The notes below the pieces were generated by a model, which worked only from the letters and a program-made list of their open reading frames with translations, ran no database searches and was not told where the DNA came from. DNA of 64,000 nucleotides from an uncultured Megasphaera sp. (GTDB lineage Bacteria > Bacillota > Negativicutes > Veillonellales > Megasphaeraceae), in assembly GCA_934202965.1 (NCBI GenBank), contig CAKPYN010000007.1, positions 1 to 64,000 on the forward strand, given 5' to 3'. Shown piece after piece: positions 35,664 through 43,516 of the stretch. Both the position numbers and the translations under genes were made by a program. Position 1 is the stretch's first letter. Every line of letters starts with the position of its first letter.

Positions 35664-36926
35664 CTATCCTCTTTTATCTGTAAGCAGCTTCTGCATGCCC
35701 AGCCATTTTGCTTTTTCAAATGCCTCCAGGATCCGGGCGTCGGATATACTGCGGCCATACGCACCAAGGCGTTCAAATTCCGGTCGTTCCTGAAGAATAG
35801 CCCGCAGGGTTTTCAATTTTTCTTCTGGCGGCAGGGCATCTATTTTATCACTTATATTTAAATAATCCCCCACCGTATCCGGAAGCTTGCCGCGTTCTGT
35901 TAAATTGATCTTAGGACGAGCCATATTGCGCAGCCGTTCTACCATAACAAAGGCATATTTTCCTTGTTCTTCTTCACGCCAACTATCTATCCAGTACTGT
36001 GTTGCTTCCGGATTATTAATGACATGATACATACTGCCTGCCCCAACAAAATTAACTGTAAGAAATGTCGGTTTTCCGACTTCACGTCGTATTTTTTCTT
36101 TCGTGAATCGGACAGCTTCCCGTAATTCAGATACCGATTCAATAGAATCAATGGGAATATCTACGCTTTCCCAGCGAACGATACTCGTATCTACAAATTC
36201 AATATCCGTTGTACCATACGGTCCTACTTCGACATAATAGCAGCCTCTCGGTCCGGTTTCAGTGCAATCCAAGCCTTGCGGATTGCCGGCATACACGACG
36301 TATGGTTTATCGCATACGATTTGATGCGCATGTACATGTCCCAACGCCCAGTAATCCATGCCGCTTTCCTTCAAATCGGTCAAACTGCACGGTGCATATG
36401 TGGACTGGCCGCCGATTTGAGTGTGCAGCAAACCGATAGCATAGTGGTCTGCTGACGTTCGACTAAAATTCCACGCTAAATTCTCTCTCTGTTCCTGATG
36501 AGCATAGCTTTGTCCATACACTGCTGCCACTTCTTCCCCATCTACCATCAGCGGCATGCGTTCCACTTTTTCCGTGCTGAATACATGTACATTCGGGGGA
36601 AAAGGAATCTTCGCCTGCCAAGCATCCAAGGGATCATGATTGCCAAGAACAGCAAAAACCTGTATATCATTTTGGGCCAACTTATGTAGAAGGCGCACGT
36701 AATCCAGCTGCGCCGTTAAATTATGCTCAGCACTCGTATACACATCGCCGCTAATAAGTACGGCATGTACTTGTTTATCAATGGCAAGCTGCACTACTTT
36801 TTGAAACGCCCGCATCGTCGCATTGCCAACAATACGCTGCCATCGTTCATCAATGGAGGCAATATCACGAAACGGACTGCCTAAGTGCAAATCACCGCAA
36901 TGAATAAAACGTAAACTTTTTGCCAT
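35664..36926 (-). CDS. YhaO-type metallophosphoesterase / DNA exonuclease
   Basis: A 420-residue calcineurin-like phosphoesterase of the SbcD/Mre11 class, the nuclease partner of the adjacent YhaN-type ATPase. The metal-binding motifs are in order: CGDLHLG (about 10-16), SGDVYT (about 59), LGNHDP (about 96), LLHTQIGG and GHVHAHQ. The C-terminal part, with REVGKPTFLTVNFVG and an EKAKWLGMQKLL end, may contact the ATPase. Its AAGGA ribosome site lies in the last codons of the upstream mocR-like gene (2-nt gap), so the three genes form one unit. Confidence 0.9.
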   Translation of the reverse strand: MAKSLRFIHCGDLHLGSPFRDIASIDERWQRIVGNATMRAFQKVVQLAIDKQVHAVLISGDVYTSAEHNLTAQLDYVRLLHKLAQNDIQVFAVLGNHDPLDAWQAKIPFPPNVHVFSTEKVERMPLMVDGEEVAAVYGQSYAHQEQRENLAWNFSRTSADHYAIGLLHTQIGGQSTYAPCSLTDLKESGMDYWALGHVHAHQIVCDKPYVVYAGNPQGLDCTETGPRGCYYVEVGPYGTTDIEFVDTSIVRWESVDIPIDSIESVSELREAVRFTKEKIRREVGKPTFLTVNFVGAGSMYHVINNPEATQYWIDSWREEEQGKYAFVMVERLRNMARPKINLTERGKLPDTVGDYLNISDKIDALPPEEKLKTLRAILQERPEFERLGAYGRSISDARILEAFEKAKWLGMQKLLTDKRG

Positions 36927-36928
36927 TC

Positions 36929-38326
36929 TTATCCTTCTTTCTCCAGCCAGGCCCGCTGCAATGCCATTACAGCCTGTCCAAGCTTATTGCTGGGTATTTT
37001 AGAAAAAGACAAGAGAAATTCCTTTTGCTTATCTTGTCCTGGTTGTTCATAAAATGACTGCATTGCCAATACGCGGCAGCCTTCCTGTTCTGCTTTTTGA
37101 CGCAACTCCTGCGCAGAACACGAACTGCGCAGCGCAATATGGCAATATACGCCTGATGTAATCCGGCTGACCGTTATCTGGCTTCCAAATGCATCCTGCA
37201 GCAACCGTTCCATCAGTACCCCTTTCTCCTGATAATCTTTGCGCAGCCGCCGCACATGTCGTGCCAAATCACCGCTTTGAATATACGCCGCCAACACGCA
37301 CTGTTCCGGGATAGATGCCCCTTGGCGAAAGAGACTTCGCTTCTGATTATACAAAGCCATCAGTCGCGGTGGCAATACCATATAACTCAGGCGCACAAAA
37401 AAAGGTAAAACCTTGGATAAAGCTCCCATATACACCACTTGTCCTGCCGTATCCAATCCCTGCAGTGCCGGAATCGGACGTCCGTAATACCGCAGTTCGC
37501 TATCATAATCATCTTCTATAATTAATCCGTTGCGCTGTTTCGCCCATTGCAGCAACTGATACCGCATACCAATCGGCATAACTGTTCCCGTGGGAAATTG
37601 ATGCGATGGACTGACATACACAAGCTGTACGTCACTGTGATGCAGTGTTTCCATATCCAACATGCCATTTTGAATCGATATGGGTTCAATCGCAAATCCC
37701 ATGCTGCGAAAAATCTCTCTGCCCAGTCTAAATCCCGGATTTTCTACAGCAATGCGCGGCCATGTATCCCTCAGCAGTGTTGTCAATATACTGAGCAAGG
37801 CCGCTGTCCCAGCACCAATAATAATATTTTCCGCTTTGGCATGCACGCCTCGTGTTTCGTACACATACTGACTCAACGCTTCTCGTAAATCCGGTACGCC
37901 TTGTTCATCATTACTAGCCGTTAAATATGACGGTTCTGACAAAATCCGATTCATATGCTTACGCCAAACATCCAGCGGAAAATGCTCCACATCCATATCT
38001 CCGCTGCCAAAATCATAGGCATACGTCGGTTTCGCTGTACACCGTAACACATTTCCACCAGCAGGGATACGATTCCGTTCTTCTATAGGACCTAAAAAAG
38101 CCGCTTCATAGCGGGCTTTTTTACGGCGAATAATATATCCTTCACTGGCAAGCTGGTAATACGCTTTTTCTACAGTCATTTTACTAACATTAACGGACTG
38201 TGCCAATTCTCGTACGGAAGGAAGACGCATTCCGGCAATCATGCGCTGGGTTTCAATTTCATGACGATAATATTCATATATTTGTACATAATAAGGGGTT
38301 TTTATTTCCTTATTGATTTGCAGCAT
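36929..38326 (-). CDS. MocR/PdxR-family regulator (GntR HTH + aminotransferase fold)
   Basis: A 465-residue regulator with an N-terminal winged helix of the GntR type (about 5-70; YVQIYEYYRHEI, LPSVRELAQSV) fused to a fold-I aminotransferase domain (about 100-460). The PLP lysine is the predicted K in GALSKVLPFF, and the IIEDDYDSE aspartate would contact the pyridine ring. MocR proteins sense PLP or a PLP adduct and often control a divergent gene; here that is bioB. The ATG at 38324-38326 is chosen with AAGGAT 8 nt upstream. It is followed without gap by yhaO-yhaN, a non-obvious pairing. Confidence 0.9.
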   Translation of the reverse strand: MLQINKEIKTPYYVQIYEYYRHEIETQRMIAGMRLPSVRELAQSVNVSKMTVEKAYYQLASEGYIIRRKKARYEAAFLGPIEERNRIPAGGNVLRCTAKPTYAYDFGSGDMDVEHFPLDVWRKHMNRILSEPSYLTASNDEQGVPDLREALSQYVYETRGVHAKAENIIIGAGTAALLSILTTLLRDTWPRIAVENPGFRLGREIFRSMGFAIEPISIQNGMLDMETLHHSDVQLVYVSPSHQFPTGTVMPIGMRYQLLQWAKQRNGLIIEDDYDSELRYYGRPIPALQGLDTAGQVVYMGALSKVLPFFVRLSYMVLPPRLMALYNQKRSLFRQGASIPEQCVLAAYIQSGDLARHVRRLRKDYQEKGVLMERLLQDAFGSQITVSRITSGVYCHIALRSSCSAQELRQKAEQEGCRVLAMQSFYEQPGQDKQKEFLLSFSKIPSNKLGQAVMALQRAWLEKEG

Positions 38327-38447
38327 GCAGACCGATCCTTTTTCATTAATTTTTATCGTTATTACATATATTGTAGCGAAAAACTGGCATGGTGAAAAGA
38401 GGTATTTTACAAAATATCTGTACAATATAAGAAAAAATAGTTTTGTA

Positions 38448-38475
38448 TTGTAAACCATTTATTTCTTAGTTGCAA
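38448..38475 (+). promoter_or_regulatory. Possible BirA-type operator upstream of bioB
   Basis: TTGTAAACC (38448-38456) is a perfect left half of the Firmicute biotin operator. A degenerate right half AGTTGCAA follows at 38468-38475, with a spacing several bases shorter than usual. It lies directly upstream of the bioB -35. Confidence 0.4.
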
Positions 38476-38476
38476 G

Positions 38477-38505
38477 TTGACTTTATGGATTTATTTGTGT
38501 ATACT
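38477..38505 (+). promoter_or_regulatory. bioB promoter
   Basis: TTGACT (38477-38482), 17-bp spacer and TATACT (38500-38505), 33 bp before the bioB ATG. Confidence 0.8.
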
Positions 38506-38538
38506 AGCGTAAAATCAATACAAGAAGGAGTCCTTTTC

Positions 38539-39531
38539 ATGAACATATCTACATTGCAATCCTATACAGAAAAAGTACTGCAAGGAGGCGATATCACACA
38601 GTTGGAAGCATTAGAATTAATTTCTCTCCCTCAAGATGATACGCCATTACTACTTGCCATGGCAGATAAAATTCGCCAGTACTACAGCAATGATACTGTA
38701 GATTGCTGTGCCATTATTAACGGCCGTTCCGGACACTGTCCGGAAAATTGTCGCTTTTGCGCACAATCAGCCCATTATCATACCGGTGCATCTGTATACC
38801 CGCTGTTAGATAGTGACACCATTATTGCTGCCGCAAAAAAAGCAAAAGCCGCCGGCGCCGCTCGGTTTGCCATCGTTACCAGCGGTCGTTCGGTTGTAGA
38901 AGGGCCGGAATTTGATGCTATTCTAAACACCTTAAAACGGATTCGTCAAGAAGTAAAACTCGAAACATGCTGTTCCCTAGGTCTTATCACCCTAAAGCAA
39001 GCTATCGCCCTAAAAAATATCGGCGTGTCCCGATATCATGCAAATATCGAAACAGCGCCGTCTTATTTTCCATCAATCTGTTCTACCCACACGTTTGCTG
39101 ATAAAGCATCTGTCATTCATACAGCTCAAACAGCAGGTCTGCGTGTTTGTTCCGGCGGTATACTGGGCCTGGGTGAAACACCACAGCAACGTGTAGAAAT
39201 GGCCTTTACACTGAAAGATTTGGGCATTGATTCTGTACCTTTGAATATTCTCAATCCCATTGCCGGTACACCCTTTGAAAACAATCAACCCCTATCCCCA
39301 TGGGAAATTTTACGCACATTTGCTGTATTCCGCTTTATTTTGCCAAAAGCACTCATACGCACAGCCGGCGGTCGCGAAGTCAACCTGCGGTCCATGCAGG
39401 CTTATGCATTGACTAGCGGCTTGAATGGATTAATGATTGGCGGTTATTTAACAACCGGCGGTAATTCTGTATCCGTCGATATGCAGATGATTCATGACTT
39501 AGGCCGCAACCCTGCCCAGCCTCAGGTATAA
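38539..39531 (+). CDS. bioB: Biotin synthase
   Basis: A radical SAM enzyme that inserts sulfur into dethiobiotin in the last step of biotin synthesis. From the ATG at 38539 (330 residues) the radical cluster motif is C67-x3-C71-x2-C74 in GHCPENCRFCAQS. Further cysteines (CCSLG, RVCSGG) and the conserved late arginine in RTAGGRE support the auxiliary [2Fe-2S] site. AAGGAG lies 8 nt before the ATG. No other biotin synthesis gene is present in the window, so it may act with imported dethiobiotin or with genes elsewhere. It ends 3 nt from the convergent hexokinase gene. Confidence 0.95.
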   Translation: MNISTLQSYTEKVLQGGDITQLEALELISLPQDDTPLLLAMADKIRQYYSNDTVDCCAIINGRSGHCPENCRFCAQSAHYHTGASVYPLLDSDTIIAAAKKAKAAGAARFAIVTSGRSVVEGPEFDAILNTLKRIRQEVKLETCCSLGLITLKQAIALKNIGVSRYHANIETAPSYFPSICSTHTFADKASVIHTAQTAGLRVCSGGILGLGETPQQRVEMAFTLKDLGIDSVPLNILNPIAGTPFENNQPLSPWEILRTFAVFRFILPKALIRTAGGREVNLRSMQAYALTSGLNGLMIGGYLTTGGNSVSVDMQMIHDLGRNPAQPQV

Positions 39532-39534
39532 CAA

Positions 39535-40797
39535 TTAGGAAACCATGGCTGCCGCAATCGCCGCCCCCACAGATGGGCCATCTTTAACCAGCATCGGTTC
39601 AGCCAGCATAGGCTGTACATAATTACCGGCCTGGCAAATTCGCAGCGTATCTTCCATCATAAACAGACTTCCCCGCACATGCTCTAAGACGCTTCCCTCT
39701 ACAGCAATGGTCTGGCGGGGAATTTCCCCTGCCGTATATAAATGCTGCAGAACGCCATAACATGCTGCTCCTGTCAGCTGTGCTGCCCGTACAAAAATAG
39801 CTGCTCCAATACTACGCAAGGGTTTTACATCACGAGGGGATACGATACGCTGCCAAAGCTGTCCCATCAACAAGCGGCCGTTCCGATTACTTTCATTGGC
39901 AACAATACGGTTCATTTCTTTCGTCGTAAACGCAGGTAACTGCGATATTCCTAAATATGCCATAACTGCCTGCCGATATACTTCGCAAAGATAAGCACCG
40001 CCAATCATTTTTTCTAATTTATGATAACCCGGTCGTTGGGATGCTTCATCAACAGCAATATCCCAGCAATTTCGCGTCGCCTCACTATAGCCGCCTGCTT
40101 CCAAAATAATAATCATCTGTAGCATAGGTTCATAATAACAAATATTAAATCCCGTGCCACAAATAATACCAATTTGACTGCATCCATATTGGTATCCTGC
40201 CGCCAGCAATAACGCTGTCGTGTCATTTAATAATGCAACAGGTTCAATGTTTTCCAATCCACGCCGTGCCAAGGCCTGCTTTAAAAGCGTATTAATCAGC
40301 ATTCCTTCGCCGCCTTGAACCTGAATTTCTTTTGACCATTGAATCAGCGCTGCATCTTTTACATGGTTTTGAATGACACCAAAAGAAAAGGTATGTCCCA
40401 GCCGATATGCCTTATTTCCCCCTGCCGCTTCCTCAATGAGGGATGCAATAAAATCAAATAATTCGTCAACTGTTGTTTGCGGTGACATGTAATTATACGA
40501 GCCCTCTAGCTGTAAAGGACAAGATACTTTCTTTTCTACCATAAAACAATGTTTACCCAACAATCGAATCCGAGAAACGCGTACATTTGTCCCGCCAAAG
40601 TCTAGGGCTAAATATGTTCCTGTTTCATTTCCTGTCGGCAGTCCTAAATAGGATTTCACTGTTGATAAAGAAGAAGCCTTCCCTGCTAAGGCTTCTTCTA
40701 TTTCTGTCGAAAAACGCTGTGAAAAGTTTCGCAGTTCTGTTTCATCCCAATAAAAATACTTGGCAATATTCGTCCAATCCGTTGCGCCATATTCCAT
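39535..40797 (-). CDS. Eukaryotic-type hexokinase
   Basis: A 420-residue kinase of the hexokinase family proper (pfam00349/03727 type), rather than the usual bacterial ROK or Glk type. Motifs: phosphate-binding LALDFGGTNVRVSRI (about 63-77), SFGVIQ, ALLNDTTALLLAAGY (catalytic Asp in LNDT), IICGTGFNICYYEP (adenosine/phosphate 2), and VEGSVLEH in the small domain. It would phosphorylate glucose or a related hexose with ATP. The ATG at 40795-40797 is chosen with GGAGGTG 5 nt upstream. An extended -10 TGATACAAT lies 41 bp before it (40838-40846). Such hexokinases occur in scattered Clostridia and Negativicutes. Confidence 0.85.
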   Translation of the reverse strand: MEYGATDWTNIAKYFYWDETELRNFSQRFSTEIEEALAGKASSLSTVKSYLGLPTGNETGTYLALDFGGTNVRVSRIRLLGKHCFMVEKKVSCPLQLEGSYNYMSPQTTVDELFDFIASLIEEAAGGNKAYRLGHTFSFGVIQNHVKDAALIQWSKEIQVQGGEGMLINTLLKQALARRGLENIEPVALLNDTTALLLAAGYQYGCSQIGIICGTGFNICYYEPMLQMIIILEAGGYSEATRNCWDIAVDEASQRPGYHKLEKMIGGAYLCEVYRQAVMAYLGISQLPAFTTKEMNRIVANESNRNGRLLMGQLWQRIVSPRDVKPLRSIGAAIFVRAAQLTGAACYGVLQHLYTAGEIPRQTIAVEGSVLEHVRGSLFMMEDTLRICQAGNYVQPMLAEPMLVKDGPSVGAAIAAAMVS

Positions 40798-40837
40798 CAG
40801 AGCACCTCCGCTCAATGTCAGTTTTTGTATATATCCT

Positions 40838-40846
40838 ATTGTATCA
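40838..40846 (-). promoter_or_regulatory. Hexokinase gene extended -10
   Basis: TGA TACAAT on the minus strand about 41 bp before the start codon; no clear -35. Confidence 0.4.
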
Positions 40847-40905
40847 TATTACTGCCTGTTTGACGGAATGGAATCGTATTTCCCCCAAATATATGCTACG
40901 AAATT

Positions 40906-41742
40906 TTATAAACGCAGTGCATCTGCCATTTTACACATCCGGGCAATCGGTTTGACATCATGAACACGAACAATGGCACAGCCTGCCAGTACGCCGGATA
41001 CACAAGTTGCACCGGTTCCTTCCATGCGTTCAGTGACAGGCAAATCGAGGATTCGGCCGATAAAGCCTTTACGGCTTGTGCCAAGCAGCATCGGGTACGG
41101 TAAGGCCGTAAGATCTGTTAAATGTTTCATCACATAGAGATTTTGTTCCCACGTCTTACCAAAACCAATTCCGGGATCCGTGATGATTTGTTCCTGTTTC
41201 ATGCCGGCCTTAGCCGCAATGACAGCAGATGTAATAAAAAATTTTTTCATATCTTCTATGATATCTGTATACGCAGTTCCATCTTGATTATGCATAACCA
41301 CAACAGGCACATCGTATTTTGCCGCAACTGCTGCCATTTTACCTGGTTCCGGTGCGTATTGCAGTCCCCATATATCATTCATGATATGCGCTCCTGTCTG
41401 CATCGCATAGTCAGCTGTTTCCGCTTTATACGTATCTACAGAAATAGGTACCGGACAATTTCCCACTAATTTAGGTAAAATAGCTTCCAATCGAACTATT
41501 TCTTCTTCCGCCGAAATAGGTGTAAATCCAGGTTGTGACGATTCGGCACCAATATCAATAATATCAGCGCCATCTGCGACCATTTGCTCCATGTGCTGCA
41601 ATGCGGCATCTATATCATTCCATTTACCGCCATCTGAAAAAGAATCAGGCGTATAATTTAATACACCCATAACCAATGTTTTTTTTCCAATAGTCAGTGA
41701 TTTTCCGTCTTTCCAATGATAGGTGCGAATTTCTTTTCCCAT
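40906..41742 (-). CDS. folP: Dihydropteroate synthase
   Basis: Condenses p-aminobenzoate with the pterin pyrophosphate in folate synthesis and is the target of sulfonamides. The 278-residue TIM-barrel protein has VMGVLNYTPDSFSDGG (pterin-side loop), DIGAESSQPG, the SVDT loop, HIMNDIWG, DPGIGFGKT, and SRKGFIG. The usual DIGGESTRPG reads DIGAESSQPG here, a natural loop-2 variation. AAGGAG lies 7 nt before the ATG, and a terminator-like hairpin sits just before it. No other folate gene is adjacent. Confidence 0.95.
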   Translation of the reverse strand: MGKEIRTYHWKDGKSLTIGKKTLVMGVLNYTPDSFSDGGKWNDIDAALQHMEQMVADGADIIDIGAESSQPGFTPISAEEEIVRLEAILPKLVGNCPVPISVDTYKAETADYAMQTGAHIMNDIWGLQYAPEPGKMAAVAAKYDVPVVVMHNQDGTAYTDIIEDMKKFFITSAVIAAKAGMKQEQIITDPGIGFGKTWEQNLYVMKHLTDLTALPYPMLLGTSRKGFIGRILDLPVTERMEGTGATCVSGVLAGCAIVRVHDVKPIARMCKMADALRL

Positions 41743-41759
41743 TTTATATTCTCCTTACT

Positions 41760-41808
41760 AAAAAAGGATAACGCCGGACATACCGTATGTATGTCACAGT
41801 CGTTATCC
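41760..41808 (-). terminator. Terminator-like hairpin in the folP leader
   Basis: GGATAACG/CGTTATCC arms (41766-41773 and 41801-41808) with an inner ACATAC/GTATGT stem, followed by T6 on the minus strand. It lies between a putative folP promoter (extended -10 TGGTATACT at 41843-41851) and folP, or it is simply the end of the upstream small gene. Confidence 0.7.
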
Positions 41809-41842
41809 AAAATTGGTCCGTAATCTGTGTAAAACCGTATTT

Positions 41843-41851
41843 AGTATACCA
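41843..41851 (-). promoter_or_regulatory. Extended -10 upstream of folP
   Basis: TGG TATACT on the minus strand with TTGTGC at an 18-bp spacing. If used, folP RNA starts before the hairpin at 41760-41808. Confidence 0.45.
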
Positions 41852-41892
41852 AGCTTGCACAAAAAGCACAAGCCATGGATACGATACGTTGT

Positions 41893-42264
41893 TTATCGAT
41901 GCTGTACGTGTTCGACAAATTGCTGCCACGCAGGAACATAGTGCATGAGAATTCGCATGACCAAAGGCTTTAATGTTGTATCTTCCTGCATTCTGCTGCT
42001 GTCATTCATCATATGCAGCCATACATCTTCGTCTATAAAAATATATTCTTCATAGGCCGCCATGATAATTTCCTTAGTTGAACCCATCGCTGCCATTCCC
42101 TGGCCATCTTCTTTCAACGCTTCCTGCAGCAACGCAATACTTAAGGCAAACTGTTCCTGAAACATATGCACAATGCCATGTTGTACATATATATTTTGTA
42201 AATTTTCTTTCTTAGCATCTGCTAAAATCTGCAGATGTTGTAAAAATATATGTATTGTATCCAT
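41893..42264 (-). CDS. HI0074-like nucleotidyltransferase substrate-binding (HEPN-type) protein
   Basis: A 123-residue helical protein that resembles the HI0074 family, the substrate-binding partner of minimal nucleotidyltransferases. The resemblance rests on the layout FALSIALLQEALKEDG, then STKEIIMAAYEEYIFIDEDVWLHMMNDSSRM, quoted here in parts. The usual terminal RN..SH.Y motif is not well kept (NDSSRMQ). No nucleotidyltransferase gene is adjacent, so it is an orphan here or plays another role. AGGGTG lies 7 nt before the ATG. The assignment is tentative. Confidence 0.5.
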   Translation of the reverse strand: MDTIHIFLQHLQILADAKKENLQNIYVQHGIVHMFQEQFALSIALLQEALKEDGQGMAAMGSTKEIIMAAYEEYIFIDEDVWLHMMNDSSRMQEDTTLKPLVMRILMHYVPAWQQFVEHVQHR

Positions 42265-42336
42265 TATGTATCACCCTATGTATCATACCGAATCCTCCGG
42301 ATACATGCAAGAAAAATTTTACATGACAATATGCAA

Positions 42337-42375
42337 AGAAGACGTTCAGCTGCATAGCCGAGCGTCTTTTTGTTA
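42337..42375 (-). terminator. Terminator after CDF gene
   Basis: AGACG...CGTCT arms around 42340-42368 with an inner AGCTGCATAGC-type stem. On the + strand it ends in T5; on the minus strand, which carries the efflux gene, the tract is CTTCTTT and weaker. Confidence 0.55.
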
Positions 42376-42399
42376 CAATTTTCATGGATATGCCAAGCA

Positions 42400-43272
42400 T
42401 TAACGAGGTTCAATATGAATCGTCGGGTCACACGGACCGTATTTCGTATGCAGCGAAAATTCAACAGCATCTGAAATAGCATGGGCCTGATACACGGGAA
42501 TTCGTTTATCTACTTCTAAATGAAAATCAAGAACTGTTACATTTCCACTGACACGCGTACGTAAATGATGATATCCCAATACACCTGGGTTATCTAAAAT
42601 AATACGTCCAATGCGTCGTTCTTCCATTTCATTTAGGGACGTATCTGTCAAATCCTTATAACTTTGACGGCACATGCCATAACCGACATGTAAAATTCCC
42701 AGGGCTACTAAACAGGCAATCACGGGATCAATCCAGGCCCAGCCAGTAATTTTCATGAGTCCTACACCCGTAAGAACGGCTGCTGATGTCCATACATCAG
42801 CTCGTAAATGCATACCATCGGCCTGTAGTGCCGCCGAACCGGTCTTTTTACCAACACCAATCAATCGCTGCGATACGACAGCATTTAATAAACTAGATAC
42901 GGCCATAACACCAATCGCCAGATATAAACCATCTTCCTGCAAGGGCTGTGGATATATCAGCTTCTGAATAGCTTCATAAAAAATAGCCAATGCGGCAACG
43001 ACTATCAACAATGCTTCAAATGCTGCCGATACCGTTTCTACTTTACCATGCCCGTAATCGTGATCGGTATCAGGCGGCAACGCGGCTTGCTTAACAGCAA
43101 AACAGGCAATCGCCGCTGCCAATAAATCTACGCCCGAATGGATACCTTCAGAAATAATACTAACCGTTCCTGTCGAAAAGCCTACGGCCAATTTTCCTAC
43201 TACTAGAATACAATTACTCATAACGGATAGTCTAGCTGTTTGATGTTTCAGTCGATTTTCATTTTGTGACAT
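42400..43272 (-). CDS. Cation diffusion facilitator family metal efflux protein
   Basis: An inner-membrane proton-coupled divalent metal exporter of the CDF family. The 290-residue protein has six membrane segments (about 15-205) and a cytoplasmic C-terminal domain with the metal-dimerisation pattern. Two acidic/histidine site-A motifs are visible: ISEGIHSGVDLLA (HxxxD; DxxxD in many members) and MHLRADVWTSA (HxxxD). The HDYGHGKVE loop between helices 2 and 3 is typical. AAGGAG lies 8 nt before the ATG. The leader resembles a NiCo riboswitch, so Co2+/Ni2+ are the likely exported metals and inducers. Confidence 0.92.
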   Translation of the reverse strand: MSQNENRLKHQTARLSVMSNCILVVGKLAVGFSTGTVSIISEGIHSGVDLLAAAIACFAVKQAALPPDTDHDYGHGKVETVSAAFEALLIVVAALAIFYEAIQKLIYPQPLQEDGLYLAIGVMAVSSLLNAVVSQRLIGVGKKTGSAALQADGMHLRADVWTSAAVLTGVGLMKITGWAWIDPVIACLVALGILHVGYGMCRQSYKDLTDTSLNEMEERRIGRIILDNPGVLGYHHLRTRVSGNVTVLDFHLEVDKRIPVYQAHAISDAVEFSLHTKYGPCDPTIHIEPR

Positions 43273-43349
43273 GTTGATCGCTCCTTATACACTACCTAAT
43301 TCGAACTTTCCACGATACAAGTCCACAAGGCTTAACAGTATTTTCATAC

Positions 43350-43434
43350 AAAAAAGCCTGTGGAACTACGTGTGATAGTCCCACAGGCACGCCTGCTGCT
43401 TACGCCCGGCTGCATCATACAGCCTGTTCATCTC
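43350..43434 (-). promoter_or_regulatory. NiCo (czcD)-type riboswitch with terminator
   Basis: The minus-strand leader of the CDF gene has GAACAGGC, then GCAGCCGGGC, and CCTGTGGGAC, the conserved blocks of the Co2+/Ni2+-sensing czcD motif, in the right order. Its 3' part overlaps a terminator, GCCTGTGG/CCACAGGC (43381-43388 and 43356-43363) with T6. Metal binding to the aptamer should prevent terminator formation and turn the efflux gene on. The outer P1 stem is weak by eye. Confidence 0.72.
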
Positions 43435-43438
43435 CTAT

Positions 43439-43467
43439 ATGTTATCATTTACGTTCTCATTTGTAAA
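43439..43467 (-). promoter_or_regulatory. CDF gene promoter
   Basis: TTTACA (43462-43467), 17-bp spacer and TAACAT (43439-43444) on the minus strand, placing the start site just before the riboswitch. Confidence 0.65.
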
Positions 43468-43516
43468 GGAATAGGAGATATAAATATTGCATATCCTTCA
43501 TAGGATAAACGCAATA

